From contig DATJFQ010000028.1 of NCBI GenBank assembly GCA_035495555.1, positions 1-22,948 of the forward strand: DNA of 22,948 bases. The letters are read 5' to 3'. The DNA is from DATJFQ01 sp035495555. Its GTDB lineage: Bacteria; Acidobacteriota; Vicinamibacteria; Vicinamibacterales; 2-12-FULL-66-21. Made by a program: the position numbers and the translations under genes. The notes under the pieces were generated by a model. The model was given only the letters and a program-made list of their open reading frames with translations. It searched no databases and was not told where the DNA came from. Of the stretch, positions 7,703 to 15,698 are shown in pieces (position 1 is the first letter of the stretch; every line of letters begins with the position of its first letter).

Positions 7703-8627
7703 GGGTCACCGCCGCTTCCTCGATCACGACCGCCGGGGACGGCGCCGTCACCACGCGCGCGCGAACGCCGAGCGGCAGCGTCAGACACGCACCGTTGGTG
7801 TGGCCTGACGGCAGCCCGAACAGGATCGGGCCGGGGAAATCCGCGAGGACGTCCGCGACGATCGTCCGAATCTCCGGTCCCGCATTGCCGGGTTCGTCGC
7901 ACCGCGGCAGCTCGCCGAACACGATGGCTGACGCGCGCGCCAGCAGGCCCGCCTGCCGAAGCTGCGTGAGCATCCGATCGATTCGATACGGACGCTCACC
8001 CACTTCGTCGATGAAGAGGATGTGCCCCCGAGGCGGATCGAACGCGAACGGCGTGCCCAGCGACGCCGCGAGCTGGGTCAGCGTGCCGCCGAGCAGCATG
8101 CCCGCTGCTTCCCCCGGCGCGAGCACTTCGAGCGCGGGATGCGTGATCGCGCCCGCGGGTTCGGCACGCATCACCGCGCGGGTGAACGTGTCGAGATCGT
8201 ATCCGGCCTCACCTCTCGCCAGACGCCCCTCGATCATCGGTCCGTGAAACGCCGTCAGGCCGCAGCCGGTCGTCAGCCATGCGAGCAGCGACGTGTTGTC
8301 GCTGTAGGCAATGAACGGCTTCGGGGCCGCGCGAATCTCCGTGCGATCGAGCAGCGGCAGGATCTGCATGCTGCCGTAGCCGCCGCGGACGGCGATCAGG
8401 CCGGCGATGGAGGGGTCGGTCCACGCGCGGCGGAACGCACCGGCTCTCGTCGATGCGTCGCCGGCGGTGTAGAAGTGCCTGGCGAACACCGACTCCTCGT
8501 AGACCGGTTCGAACCCGAGGCGTCGAAGTTCGGCTGCACCGGCATCGAAGTCGTCGCGCGCGAACGCGCTCGCCGGTGCAACCAGGGCGATGCGATCACC
8601 GCTCCTCAGCGCGCGCGGGCGCCGCAT
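7695..8627 (-). CDS. ldcA: Muramoyltetrapeptide LD-carboxypeptidase (S66 family)
   Basis: A 310-aa protein from the ATG at 8627. Family motifs are GDRIALVAPAS (10-20), AVRGGYGSMQILPLLD (79-94), FIAYSDNTSLL with the likely nucleophile Ser109, ILFIDEVGERPYRIDRML with Glu208, and GLPSGHTNGACLTLPLG with His276. The spacing matches the Ser115/Glu217/His285 triad of the Pseudomonas enzyme. It removes the terminal D-Ala from the tetrapeptide in the cytoplasm, giving the tripeptide that Mpl uses. A longer frame from 8687 would overlap nagZ by 29 bp and add 20 residues before the conserved start, so the ATG at 8627, with GGAA about 8 nt upstream, is preferred. It lies 31 bp after nagZ and overlaps mpl by 8 bp. 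Confidence 0.92.
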   Translation of the reverse strand: MRRPRALRSGDRIALVAPASAFARDDFDAGAAELRRLGFEPVYEESVFARHFYTAGDASTRAGAFRRAWTDPSIAGLIAVRGGYGSMQILPLLDRTEIRAAPKPFIAYSDNTSLLAWLTTGCGLTAFHGPMIEGRLARGEAGYDLDTFTRAVMRAEPAGAITHPALEVLAPGEAAGMLLGGTLTQLAASLGTPFAFDPPRGHILFIDEVGERPYRIDRMLTQLRQAGLLARASAIVFGELPRCDEPGNAGPEIRTIVADVLADFPGPILFGLPSGHTNGACLTLPLGVRARVVTAPSPAVVIEEAAVTHA

Positions 8628-8658
8628 GGTGTGTTCCGGTGACGTCGCGGGTCTCTCA

Positions 8659-9753
8659 TCAGGCAAACCTCGCCATCTCGGCGGCAATCTGCTGGTGCTC
8701 GTCGCGCCCCAGCGCGCTTTTCAGCGCGGGGCCGCTCAACGGTGCGACGCGCCTGCCTGCGAGGAACCGCTCCTTCACTCGCCGCCCGCGCGCGAGCGCG
8801 TCTTCGATCCGCTTCGAGGAAATACGACCGGCCTCGACAGCATGGATCACGGCTTCGAACGCCGCCGCCTGCTCATCGGCGCGGGGGGCGCACATCAGCA
8901 CCGCGTCGCATCCGGCCGCAATCGCCTGTACGGTGGCGTCGCTATGACCGTAGCGTCCGCTGATGGCCTTCATTTCGAGGTCGTCGCTGAGCACGAGCCC
9001 GCCGTAACCGAGGCGCTGCTTCAGCAGACCGTCGACGATGCGCGGCGAGAGCGTCGCCGGGCGCTCTTCGTCCAGCGTTGGGATGAGGATGTGCGCCGTC
9101 ATGATGGACGCGACGCCTGCCTCGATCGCCGCCTTGAACGGCAGGAGTTCCACCGCGTCCAGCCGCTCGGGCGGATGCTCGATGAGCGGCAATTCATGAT
9201 GCGAATCCGTGGATGTATCGCCGTGTCCCGGAAAGTGCTTGCCGCACGCGGCGATGCCTTCACCCTGGAGCGTACGGATGATGGCGACGCCGAGCCGCGC
9301 GACGTCCTCTGCCCGCTCCGCAAGCGCGCGATCGCCGATCACCGGGTTCTTCGGATTCGTATGGACGTCGAGGACGGGTGCGTAGTCCAGCGAGATGCCG
9401 ACCGCCTTCAGCTCCGCCGCGAGTGCCCGGGCGAATCGCCCGGCGAGCTGCTCGTCGTTCGCGCGGCCGAGCGTGATCATCGGCGGCCACTCCGTGAAGG
9501 GACGCCGGAGCCGCGCGACGCGGCCGCCTTCCTGGTCGACGCTCACCCAGAGCGGCAGATCCTGGGCGAGCGCCTGCGCCTGCCGCGACAGCTCCGCCAC
9601 CTGCTCGGGCGTCTCGATGTTCCGCGCGAAGTAGATGACGCCGCCCACGTCGAACTCGCGCGCCAGACGGCGCACATCGTCGGGAATCTCGTGGCCGTCG
9701 AAACCGACGATCGCGATCTGCCCGATGTGGCGGCGAATGTCCCGGAGCGACAT
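8659..9753 (-). CDS. nagZ: Beta-N-acetylhexosaminidase NagZ (GH3)
   Basis: A 364-aa GH3 enzyme without a signal peptide, as expected for the cytoplasmic NagZ. Visible motifs are GGVIYFARNIETPEQ (37-51), SVDQEGGRVARL (71-82), LDYAPVLDV, KHFPGHGDTSTDSH (172-185; the Asp/His acid-base dyad of the NagZ subfamily lies in DSH) and LVLSDDLEMKAI (about 253-264; nucleophile Asp257). NagZ cleaves GlcNAc from GlcNAc-1,6-anhydroMurNAc peptides brought in from cell-wall turnover, and its product can also act as a beta-lactamase-inducing signal in some species. It is the first gene of the nagZ-ldcA-mpl-pxpB-pxpC operon and is divergent from the GHMP kinase, with only 35 bp between the two start codons. Confidence 0.94.
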   Translation of the reverse strand: MSLRDIRRHIGQIAIVGFDGHEIPDDVRRLAREFDVGGVIYFARNIETPEQVAELSRQAQALAQDLPLWVSVDQEGGRVARLRRPFTEWPPMITLGRANDEQLAGRFARALAAELKAVGISLDYAPVLDVHTNPKNPVIGDRALAERAEDVARLGVAIIRTLQGEGIAACGKHFPGHGDTSTDSHHELPLIEHPPERLDAVELLPFKAAIEAGVASIMTAHILIPTLDEERPATLSPRIVDGLLKQRLGYGGLVLSDDLEMKAISGRYGHSDATVQAIAAGCDAVLMCAPRADEQAAAFEAVIHAVEAGRISSKRIEDALARGRRVKERFLAGRRVAPLSGPALKSALGRDEHQQIAAEMARFA

Positions 9754-9758
9754 CGAAG

Positions 9759-9791
9759 CATGATATCGCAGGGGCTCGACCGGATATCATG
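9759..9791. promoter_or_regulatory. 9-bp inverted repeat spanning the nagZ/kinase divergent gap
   Basis: CATGATATC (9759-9767) and GATATCATG (9783-9791) are perfect complements separated by 15 nt. They fill most of the 35-bp interval between the nagZ start (9753) and the kinase start (9789); the right half contains the kinase ATG. Half-sites 24 bp centre to centre would suit a dimeric regulator acting on both genes. No convincing -35/-10 pair was found, so this is a candidate operator only. Confidence 0.35.
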
Positions 9792-10799
9792 GCATCCGTG
9801 CAGAACATCCACGCGTCCGCGCCGACGCGGATCGATCTCGCCGGCGGCACGCTCGACATCTGGCCGCTCTACCTCTTTCACGATCGCGCGCAGACGCTGA
9901 ACGCCGCGATCAGCATCCGCGCACGCTGCGAGATCACGCCGCGGTCCGACAAGCGCCTCGTCATCGTGTCGGAGGACGCCGGTCAGCGCGTCGAGGTCGA
10001 TCACTGGTCGCAGCTCCGCGACGGACACGATTTGAAGCTGCTCGGCAAGCTCCTGCACTACTTCCGCGCCGAAGGGCTCGAGCTGCGTACGCGGTCGGAG
10101 TCGCCGGTGGGCGCCGGCATCGCGGGATCGTCGGCGCTCAACATCGCGGTCTGCGGCGCCTTGAACCAGTGGAGCGGAGGCCATCGGTCCGCGGACGAGA
10201 TCTTCCAGATCGCGATGAACGTCGAGGCTCAGGCCATCGATGTGCCGACCGGCGTGCAGGACTACCGCCCGGCGCTCTACGGTGGAATTTCAGCCGTCGA
10301 ACTCGGCGTCGACGGCGTGCGGCGCGTGCCGATCGCGGTGAAGGCGGAGGATCTGCAGGCGCGGCTCGTGCTCGCGTATACGAACGCCTCGCGCAACTCG
10401 GGCATCAACAACTGGGAGGTCACCAAGCGCCACATCGACGGCGACCGCGGCGTCCAGGAGCGTTTCGCGCGGATCCGCGACATCGCCGCCGCCATGCGCA
10501 ACGCGCTCGAGCGGCACGACTGGCCGGAGGTCGGCCGTCAAATCGCCGCGGAATGGGAGAACCGCAAACGGCTCGCGCCGGGCGTGACCACACCCGAGAT
10601 CGACGCGATGCTCGAAGCTGCGCGCGGGGCGGGCGGGCTCGCAGGCAAGGTGTGCGGCGCCGGCGGCGGCGGCTGCCTATTCTGCTTTGGACAGCCGGAG
10701 GCTGTCCCCGCGATCCGGGAGGCGCTGGCATCCGCAGGCGCGAAGCTGCTCGATTTCCGAATCGAGGAGCAGGGGCTCATCGTCGAACGCCAGCCGTAG
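9789..10799 (+). CDS. GHMP-family sugar kinase (heptose/galactokinase-like)
   Basis: A 336-aa soluble protein with all three GHMP kinase motifs: APTRIDLAGGTLDIWPL (11-27), the phosphate-binding ESPVGAGIAGSSALNIAV (104-121, variant of GxGLGSSAA), and GKVCGAGGGGCLF near the C-terminus (about 290-304). A GVQDYRPALYGG stretch (155-166) places it near the HddA heptose-7-phosphate kinase/galactokinase-like branch, with a likely catalytic Asp in GVQD. It phosphorylates a small sugar with ATP, but the substrate is not evident. It diverges from the peptidoglycan-recycling operon across 35 bp, so MurNAc, GlcNAc or a related recycled sugar is a reasonable hypothesis; a heptose or galactose is the alternative. 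A GTG at 9798 is a possible later start. Confidence 0.85.
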   Translation: MASVQNIHASAPTRIDLAGGTLDIWPLYLFHDRAQTLNAAISIRARCEITPRSDKRLVIVSEDAGQRVEVDHWSQLRDGHDLKLLGKLLHYFRAEGLELRTRSESPVGAGIAGSSALNIAVCGALNQWSGGHRSADEIFQIAMNVEAQAIDVPTGVQDYRPALYGGISAVELGVDGVRRVPIAVKAEDLQARLVLAYTNASRNSGINNWEVTKRHIDGDRGVQERFARIRDIAAAMRNALERHDWPEVGRQIAAEWENRKRLAPGVTTPEIDAMLEAARGAGGLAGKVCGAGGGGCLFCFGQPEAVPAIREALASAGAKLLDFRIEEQGLIVERQP

Positions 10800-10836
10800 C
10801 GCGTAGCCACGATGGGGACGCCCCACAGTAGAAGCG

Positions 10837-11028
10837 ATGAGTGCCGATCAGATTGCAGAGATTCGGAAGCTGTACTTCGAGACCTCCCCCGCCACGATCC
10901 AGCGCGACCTCGATCGCGCCATCGACATCCTCAAGACGCTGAAAGACGACGACGAGCGTGGCAAGGCCGCCGTGTTCATGGAAGGCCTTGCCGAAATGAG
11001 ACGCGAGTGGAAGGCGAAGAAACGATGA
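10837..11028 (+). CDS. Small helical protein of unknown function (63 aa)
   Basis: A 63-aa, highly charged, predicted all-helical protein (MSADQIAEIRKLYF...ERGKAAVFMEGLAEMRREW), with a weak GAAG ribosome binding site before the ATG. It starts 37 bp after the kinase stop on the same strand, so co-transcription is plausible. It looks protein-like rather than a chance frame: an amphipathic heptad pattern, low Arg/Ser/Pro excess, and strong contrast with the other frames of this stretch. I do not recognise a domain; the family resembles short conserved proteins I have seen in Acidobacteriota-type genomes. Its 3' end sits beside a hairpin shared with the convergent secreted-protein gene. Confidence 0.65.
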   Translation: MSADQIAEIRKLYFETSPATIQRDLDRAIDILKTLKDDDERGKAAVFMEGLAEMRREWKAKKR

Positions 11029-11030
11029 TC

Positions 11031-11060
11031 GGTGACCCGGGTCAGTATTCCTGGGTCACC
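11031..11060. terminator. Hairpin between convergent genes, possible bidirectional terminator
   Basis: GGTGACCC (11031-11038) pairs with GGGTCACC (11053-11060) around a 14-nt loop; 9 of the outer 10 positions pair. The hairpin begins 3 bp after the stop of the 63-aa gene and runs into the last codons of the convergent 1281-aa gene, whose stop is at 11042-11044. There is no clear T-run on either side, so the terminator call rests on position and stem only. Confidence 0.4.
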
Positions 11061-14000
11061 TTGTAACTGGTCCCCGCAATCGTGAACGTGCCGTTCCGCA
11101 TCGCGCCCGTATTGTTGTCGACCGTTCCAATGCTGATGGTCCCCGACCCCGTGCCCGACACTGTCCTCGGCCCTCCGGTCCCGTTCAACGTGATCCAGGG
11201 CTGGTCGATCGACGCGCTCCAGGTGCACGTGGATGTTGGGGCGGTTACCGCAACCGTCCAGGCCGACGCGGGTGCGCCCGAGTAGAAAGTGGTCTGACTC
11301 ACAGTCACGGACGCGCACGTGTCCGTCTCCGGGGGCGGCGCCTGTGCGGTCCTGACCGACACGCTGTCGAGCGTCCCCGTTGCCAGAGCCGACGTCGTGT
11401 GACTGGAGACGGCAAGGCCAGCGAGGATCTGCGTGCCCATTGGAATCGTGTCCGAGTCCACTTTCGTCCACGTCACGCCGTCAGCCGATTGATAGGCGGT
11501 GATCGTGCTGCCCGCGCGATCCAGCCTCACCCAGCGCGGCGCGGTGAACGCCCCGCCGCCGGTATTCGTGCTGACACCCGCCGTCGCGGTCCGGCGCTGG
11601 AACGCAAGCCCCTTCGTGTTGGAGACGAGCATCAACGCCTGTTTCGATGAGGGATCGAGCGTGTCGCGGAGCATCACGCCGACCTTCACCCAGGCCGCTT
11701 CGGTCGATACCGTCTTCACGCGCGCGACGATGCTGCCGTCGCCGGAGAGCGTCGTATATGTGAAGTGGAAGGCGTCCGCCGTGTTCCAGATGTCCGCGCC
11801 AGCGCCTTTCACGGTGAACGTTGTCGTGCCGCTGTCGTACGACGCGCTGCCGGCCACGCCGACCGCACCGATGTCCTGATGCGACCAGCCCGACGGAAGC
11901 GACCCTGCGGGTGCACTCACGATGACCGTCACGGCCGCCGAGGTGGCCGAGTTTCCCGCTGCGTCCCTTGCCACGGCGGTCAGCACGTGACTACCCGGCG
12001 CCGCAGCAGTGGCGTCCCAGTTGAACACGTACGGCGAGGCGACATCTTCCGAGCCGACGTTCACGCCATCGACTTTCAATTGCACGCCGGCGACCCCGAC
12101 GTTATCCGATGCGGTCGCCGTCACGCTGACGCTGCCCGACACAGTCGTCCCGTTCGCGGGTGCGGTAATCGCGACCGCCGGCGGTGCCGTATCGCCCGGC
12201 GGCGGCTGTCCCGCAGGCGTCACCGACACGCGATCCACTGTTCCGGTCGCGAGCGTGGTCGTCGTGTGGCTCGAAACGGCGAGGCCGGCGAAGATCTGCG
12301 CGCCCATCGGAATCGTGTCCGAGTCCACTTTCGTCCACGTCGCGCCATCAGCCGACTGATAGGCGGTGATCGTACTGCCCGCGCGATCCAGCCTCACCCA
12401 TCGCGGCGCGGCGAACGCCCCGCCGCCCGTATTCGTGCTGACGCCCGCCGTCGCGGTCCGCCGCTGGAACGCGAGCCCTTTCGTGTTGGAGACGAGCATC
12501 AATGCCTGCTTCGATGAGGGATCGAGCGTGTCGCGAAGCATCACGCCGACCTTCACCCAGGCCGCTTCCGTCGATACCGTCTTCACGCGTGCGACGATGC
12601 TGCCGTCGCCGGAGAGCGTCGTATACGCGAAGTGGAAGGCGTCCGCCGTATCCCAGATATCCGCGCCGGCGCCTTTCACCGTGAACGTCGTCGTGCCGCT
12701 GTCATACGATGCGCTGCCGGCCACGCCAACCGCGCCGATGTCCTGATGCGACCACCCCGACGGAAGCGGAGACGGCGGCGGTGGTGGGGGGGGCGGCGGC
12801 GGCGTGACGGGGAACGTCGTATCGCCGCTGACGCTGACCTGATCGAAGTCCGCGGTCATCCACACGTTGCGCTGGGCGGATGCGACGTAGGCGCCGATGT
12901 ACACGGCGCTGTTCATCGCCAGCGTCGTCGACCCGAGCGACGTCCAGTTCACGCCGTCAGTCGACGCGAACGCGGAAAACGTGTTGCCGACGCGAACGAC
13001 GTCGAGCCACGTCGGACCCGGCAGATCGACCGATGCGAGCCTGGCCGGGAGGCCGCCGAAGGCGGATTTCACCCGGAAGTCGGCGCCCTGGACGATCCCT
13101 TCAGACGGACGGCCCGACAGCGACAGGTAGCGCGCCTTCGGATCGAGCGACTCGCGAATCATGATGCCCGCCTGATTGCCCCAATACTCCTGGAGCGTGT
13201 TCAAACGGATGCGCATCTGGCCATCGCCGGTCCACGGCTGATAGACGTAGAAGAAGCCGTCGTTGCCGACGGAGAGATCGAGACCGTCGCCGTTGATACG
13301 GAAACTCGTGGGGCCGGAGAGCGCGATGAATCCCGGACGCGTGACAGCGCCGACGTCCTGCGCGCGGAACGGCGCTGGCGGCGACGGACGCACCGGCGCG
13401 GTGTCGGGGAAGGCGCCGTTGATCATCCGCTGATACACGTTCCTGAGAATCTGCTGCGTCTGTGGCGCAACCTCGGACCAGCCGATGCTGCCCGTCGTGA
13501 AGATCGTGGCGCCGGACGAAGCGCGCCAGACGCCCATATCGGCGAAGTTGGCGAGCGCGCTCGTCGCCGGCGAGTGGCCGACCCGTTGAAACGACGCGGG
13601 CGTCGCCGGGCCGACGCTGTCGACCTCGTAGCCGAGGAACGTGGTGCCGTCGGGATTCAGCAGGCACTGGCCGTTCTTGAGACCCGTGCCGGTGAGCAGC
13701 CAGTGCGACTCATCCTCGATGCAGAGGGGGGGCCTCGCCTGGGTGACATACATGGTGCCGGTCATCCGATCTTCCGAGCGATTGACCGGCTTCAGCCGCC
13801 ACTCCGTCGTGGCGTACTGGGTCGTGCTCATCGGATCCTGCGCGACCAGTTCCTTGTAGCCGACGATCGTCCTCGACGGGTCACCCGTCAGCGGGCTGTT
13901 CTCGTACCGAATCTGCCAGTACGAGACGTTCCCGGCGATGGACGCGAAGTTGACCCCGGCCTGGATCGCGCGGTCGACGTTGTCGCGCATCGCCCAGGAC

Positions 14001-14887
14001 CAGTACTCGGTGTGACCCACGATCTGGAGCACCTTGTGGTTCACGATCGCGTTCGGGTTGTTGTCGAGATCCACGTCGGTGGCGTACGACACGTCGTAGC
14101 CTTCCTTCTCCAGCCACGTGAGCATGTTCAACTCGTTGCCGAGATACGTGGCCGTGAAGAACGAAGACGTCCCGTAGCCGCCGTCGGCGTAGTACGGACG
14201 ATTGAACGAGACCTTCACGGCTTTGTTCGCCGTGTCGTCGCGGTCCTCGAGCGTGCCGTACAGCGACTTGCCTCCCCAGACGTTGTAGGCCTGGTACGTA
14301 TTCACCGACTGAATCATCAGGATGTCGCTATAGCGCGTGTCGTCGCGCACGGTGAAGATCAAGTACTGCTGCGTTTTGGTGGTGCCGGAGGTGAGCTTGG
14401 CGATGTACATCCCGCTCATCCAGTCGGTGGGATCGGCGGATGCGGGAATGTTCAGCGAGTAAGGATTGATCCAGTTGCATTCGACCATTCCGAACGAGTC
14501 CATCGGACACGCCGGTTGCGCCGTGCCGGGCAGCGTGACCGTCAGCATCTTCCGCGCGCCCGCTCCGCCGTAGTACCCCATTCGGTACACGTCAATCGTG
14601 TACGACGGTTCGCTTGTGTTCACATACAGACGAATCGTCTCGCCGCGGTTCACCGATGTCGCCGAGGCGTAGCCCTCGATCACACCGGTGGCGTAGCCGG
14701 GTTTGGTGAGCTTCCATCCCGGGTCGCCGGCCTTCGCGTTTTCAATCTGAATGGAGTTGCGCGTCTGCGCTCTGGCTGGCGGCCCGCCGCTCGTCGCCGC
14801 AAATGTTGCGAGCGCAGCGGCAGCAGCAATCGTCCGGAATCGGCCACACGCAAGACGCGAAGTTCGACGCGACGGCGACTTCCCCAT
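11042..14887 (-). CDS. Secreted modular protein: DMFase-beta-like domain, lectin-like, Ig-like and BACON domains
   Basis: A 1281-aa protein. An N-terminal signal region (residues 1-41, ending PARAQ) precedes a domain (about 45-485) that matches the C-terminal part of N,N-dimethylformamidase beta subunits: IEGYASATSVNRGETI, YRMGYYGGAGAR, GHTEYWSWAMRD, AGNVSYWQIRYE and FLGYEVDSV. The Tyr and Glu in these motifs correspond plausibly to the mononuclear-iron ligands of DMFase. Three DUF1349/concanavalin-like domains follow (about 515-690, 708-889 and 997-1178), with a Pro10 linker near 695-705, an Ig-like domain (about 900-993: PPAVAITAPANGTTVSGSVSVTA) and a C-terminal BACON domain (about 1190-1281). 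Copies two and three are almost identical. The role is unknown; a secreted amidohydrolase or glycan-binding surface protein is possible. It lies 38 bp after the helical-repeat gene on the same strand. Confidence 0.85.
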   Translation of the reverse strand: MGKSPSRRTSRLACGRFRTIAAAAALATFAATSGGPPARAQTRNSIQIENAKAGDPGWKLTKPGYATGVIEGYASATSVNRGETIRLYVNTSEPSYTIDVYRMGYYGGAGARKMLTVTLPGTAQPACPMDSFGMVECNWINPYSLNIPASADPTDWMSGMYIAKLTSGTTKTQQYLIFTVRDDTRYSDILMIQSVNTYQAYNVWGGKSLYGTLEDRDDTANKAVKVSFNRPYYADGGYGTSSFFTATYLGNELNMLTWLEKEGYDVSYATDVDLDNNPNAIVNHKVLQIVGHTEYWSWAMRDNVDRAIQAGVNFASIAGNVSYWQIRYENSPLTGDPSRTIVGYKELVAQDPMSTTQYATTEWRLKPVNRSEDRMTGTMYVTQARPPLCIEDESHWLLTGTGLKNGQCLLNPDGTTFLGYEVDSVGPATPASFQRVGHSPATSALANFADMGVWRASSGATIFTTGSIGWSEVAPQTQQILRNVYQRMINGAFPDTAPVRPSPPAPFRAQDVGAVTRPGFIALSGPTSFRINGDGLDLSVGNDGFFYVYQPWTGDGQMRIRLNTLQEYWGNQAGIMIRESLDPKARYLSLSGRPSEGIVQGADFRVKSAFGGLPARLASVDLPGPTWLDVVRVGNTFSAFASTDGVNWTSLGSTTLAMNSAVYIGAYVASAQRNVWMTADFDQVSVSGDTTFPVTPPPPPPPPPPSPLPSGWSHQDIGAVGVAGSASYDSGTTTFTVKGAGADIWDTADAFHFAYTTLSGDGSIVARVKTVSTEAAWVKVGVMLRDTLDPSSKQALMLVSNTKGLAFQRRTATAGVSTNTGGGAFAAPRWVRLDRAGSTITAYQSADGATWTKVDSDTIPMGAQIFAGLAVSSHTTTTLATGTVDRVSVTPAGQPPPGDTAPPAVAITAPANGTTVSGSVSVTATASDNVGVAGVQLKVDGVNVGSEDVASPYVFNWDATAAAPGSHVLTAVARDAAGNSATSAAVTVIVSAPAGSLPSGWSHQDIGAVGVAGSASYDSGTTTFTVKGAGADIWNTADAFHFTYTTLSGDGSIVARVKTVSTEAAWVKVGVMLRDTLDPSSKQALMLVSNTKGLAFQRRTATAGVSTNTGGGAFTAPRWVRLDRAGSTITAYQSADGVTWTKVDSDTIPMGTQILAGLAVSSHTTSALATGTLDSVSVRTAQAPPPETDTCASVTVSQTTFYSGAPASAWTVAVTAPTSTCTWSASIDQPWITLNGTGGPRTVSGTGSGTISIGTVDNNTGAMRNGTFTIAGTSYKVTQEY
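11354..11899 (-). repeat. Intragenic duplicated domain, copy B
   Basis: This is 546 bp encoding residues 997-1178 of the secreted protein. It aligns without gaps to copy A (12221-12766); I count 10 amino-acid differences in 182 residues. The copies are separated by a single Ig-like domain. Confidence 0.9.
12221..12766 (-). repeat. Intragenic duplicated domain, copy A
   Basis: This is 546 bp encoding residues 708-889 of the secreted protein, starting directly after the proline linker (LPSGWSHQDIG). It is near-identical to copy B at 11354-11899 in both protein and DNA, implying a recent duplication or gene conversion. The first lectin-like domain (about 12830-13345) is of the same fold but strongly diverged. 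Confidence 0.9.
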
Positions 14888-14925
14888 ATGTGTTCAGATC
14901 CCGAATGTCGATTGCCGGATTGCTT

Positions 14926-15696
14926 TCAGTGCCCCGTTCGCGACTTCGTCATCAATTTGCGCGCCACCACGCGGAGCGCCTCAGGAACGTTCCGATCGGT
15001 GGTCAGCATTTTGAGGTCGCGCTCGGTGAGCCGATGGATCATCTGCATGGAGATCGCGGGCGGCGTCTTTGGATTACGGCAGAGGCCGAGCACGACGCCG
15101 TAGTTCTTCGACCAGCCGCGGTTCATGCCGATCGTGCGAAGCACCTCTTCGGACACGTTGCCGAGCTTCGTGAACTGCTCCACTTCGGATTCCGTCAGCT
15201 TTGGACTGCTGAGCACGGCTGCGGCCACCATGCGATTGGTGTCGCGAACGAGCTGCGAGCGCTGTTCGCGAGTGCCTTTCATCGCCAGCTTCACGCGGTC
15301 GATCACCGGCAGGGAGGACAGGGGCAGGCGGCCCTCCGCCTGATCATCCGGCGCCGCCTCCGGGAGCGTCGCGAGCGTGTCGACGAGCGGCGCATCACCA
15401 TCGACTGGGCCCGCTGCAGCGTCGACGCCCCGCGCGGCAAAAAATTGCCGGATTTCGGAAGGAATATCGCCCTTCGTGAGTAATGCCCCGACCGCCTCGC
15501 GGGGCAACGCGTCGAGGGTAGAGTTCGCTGTGTGCGCGACTTCCTGATCCGGATCGTCCGACAGCAGAACGAGCAGCGCGATCTGTTCGTACGCGCGCGG
15601 CGCCAACGCACCCTGTGCCGCCAGCAGGCGTACCTCGCGCGCGGCCTCGCCGCGGCGGAAGAGATCAACGAGCGGAGAACGAAACCCTGGGTCCAT
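14926..15696 (-). CDS. Conserved helical-repeat (HEAT-like) protein of unknown function
   Basis: A 256-aa protein with no signal peptide. It appears mostly helical with repeat character: EVAHTANSTLDALPREA (about 52-68), KLAMKGTREQRSQLVRDTNRMVAAAVLSSPKLTESEVEQFTKLGNVSEEVLRTIGMNRGW (about 136-195) and VVLGLCRNPKTPPAISMQMIHRLTERDLKMLTTDRNVPEALR (about 200-242). I recognise this C-terminal pattern (LTE.EVE..A...NVSEEVLR.I...R.W....V...L..NPKTP) from proteins of Acidobacteriota and Deltaproteobacteria, related in style to DUF2336/leucine-rich variant helical repeats. No enzyme residues are evident, and a scaffold or protein-interaction role is only a guess. It begins 3 bp before the thiE stop codon region and probably shares its transcript. 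Confidence 0.75.
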   Translation of the reverse strand: MDPGFRSPLVDLFRRGEAAREVRLLAAQGALAPRAYEQIALLVLLSDDPDQEVAHTANSTLDALPREAVGALLTKGDIPSEIRQFFAARGVDAAAGPVDGDAPLVDTLATLPEAAPDDQAEGRLPLSSLPVIDRVKLAMKGTREQRSQLVRDTNRMVAAAVLSSPKLTESEVEQFTKLGNVSEEVLRTIGMNRGWSKNYGVVLGLCRNPKTPPAISMQMIHRLTERDLKMLTTDRNVPEALRVVARKLMTKSRTGH

Positions 15697-15698
15697 GG

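Noticed and set aside
8590..9900. 436-aa plus-strand frame
   Set aside because: It is antisense to nagZ, whose catalytic motifs are intact.
12632..15103. 823-aa open frame on the plus strand
   Set aside because: It lies opposite the 1281-aa secreted protein, has an Arg/Asp/Val-rich composition typical of antisense frames in GC-rich genes, and no recognisable domain.
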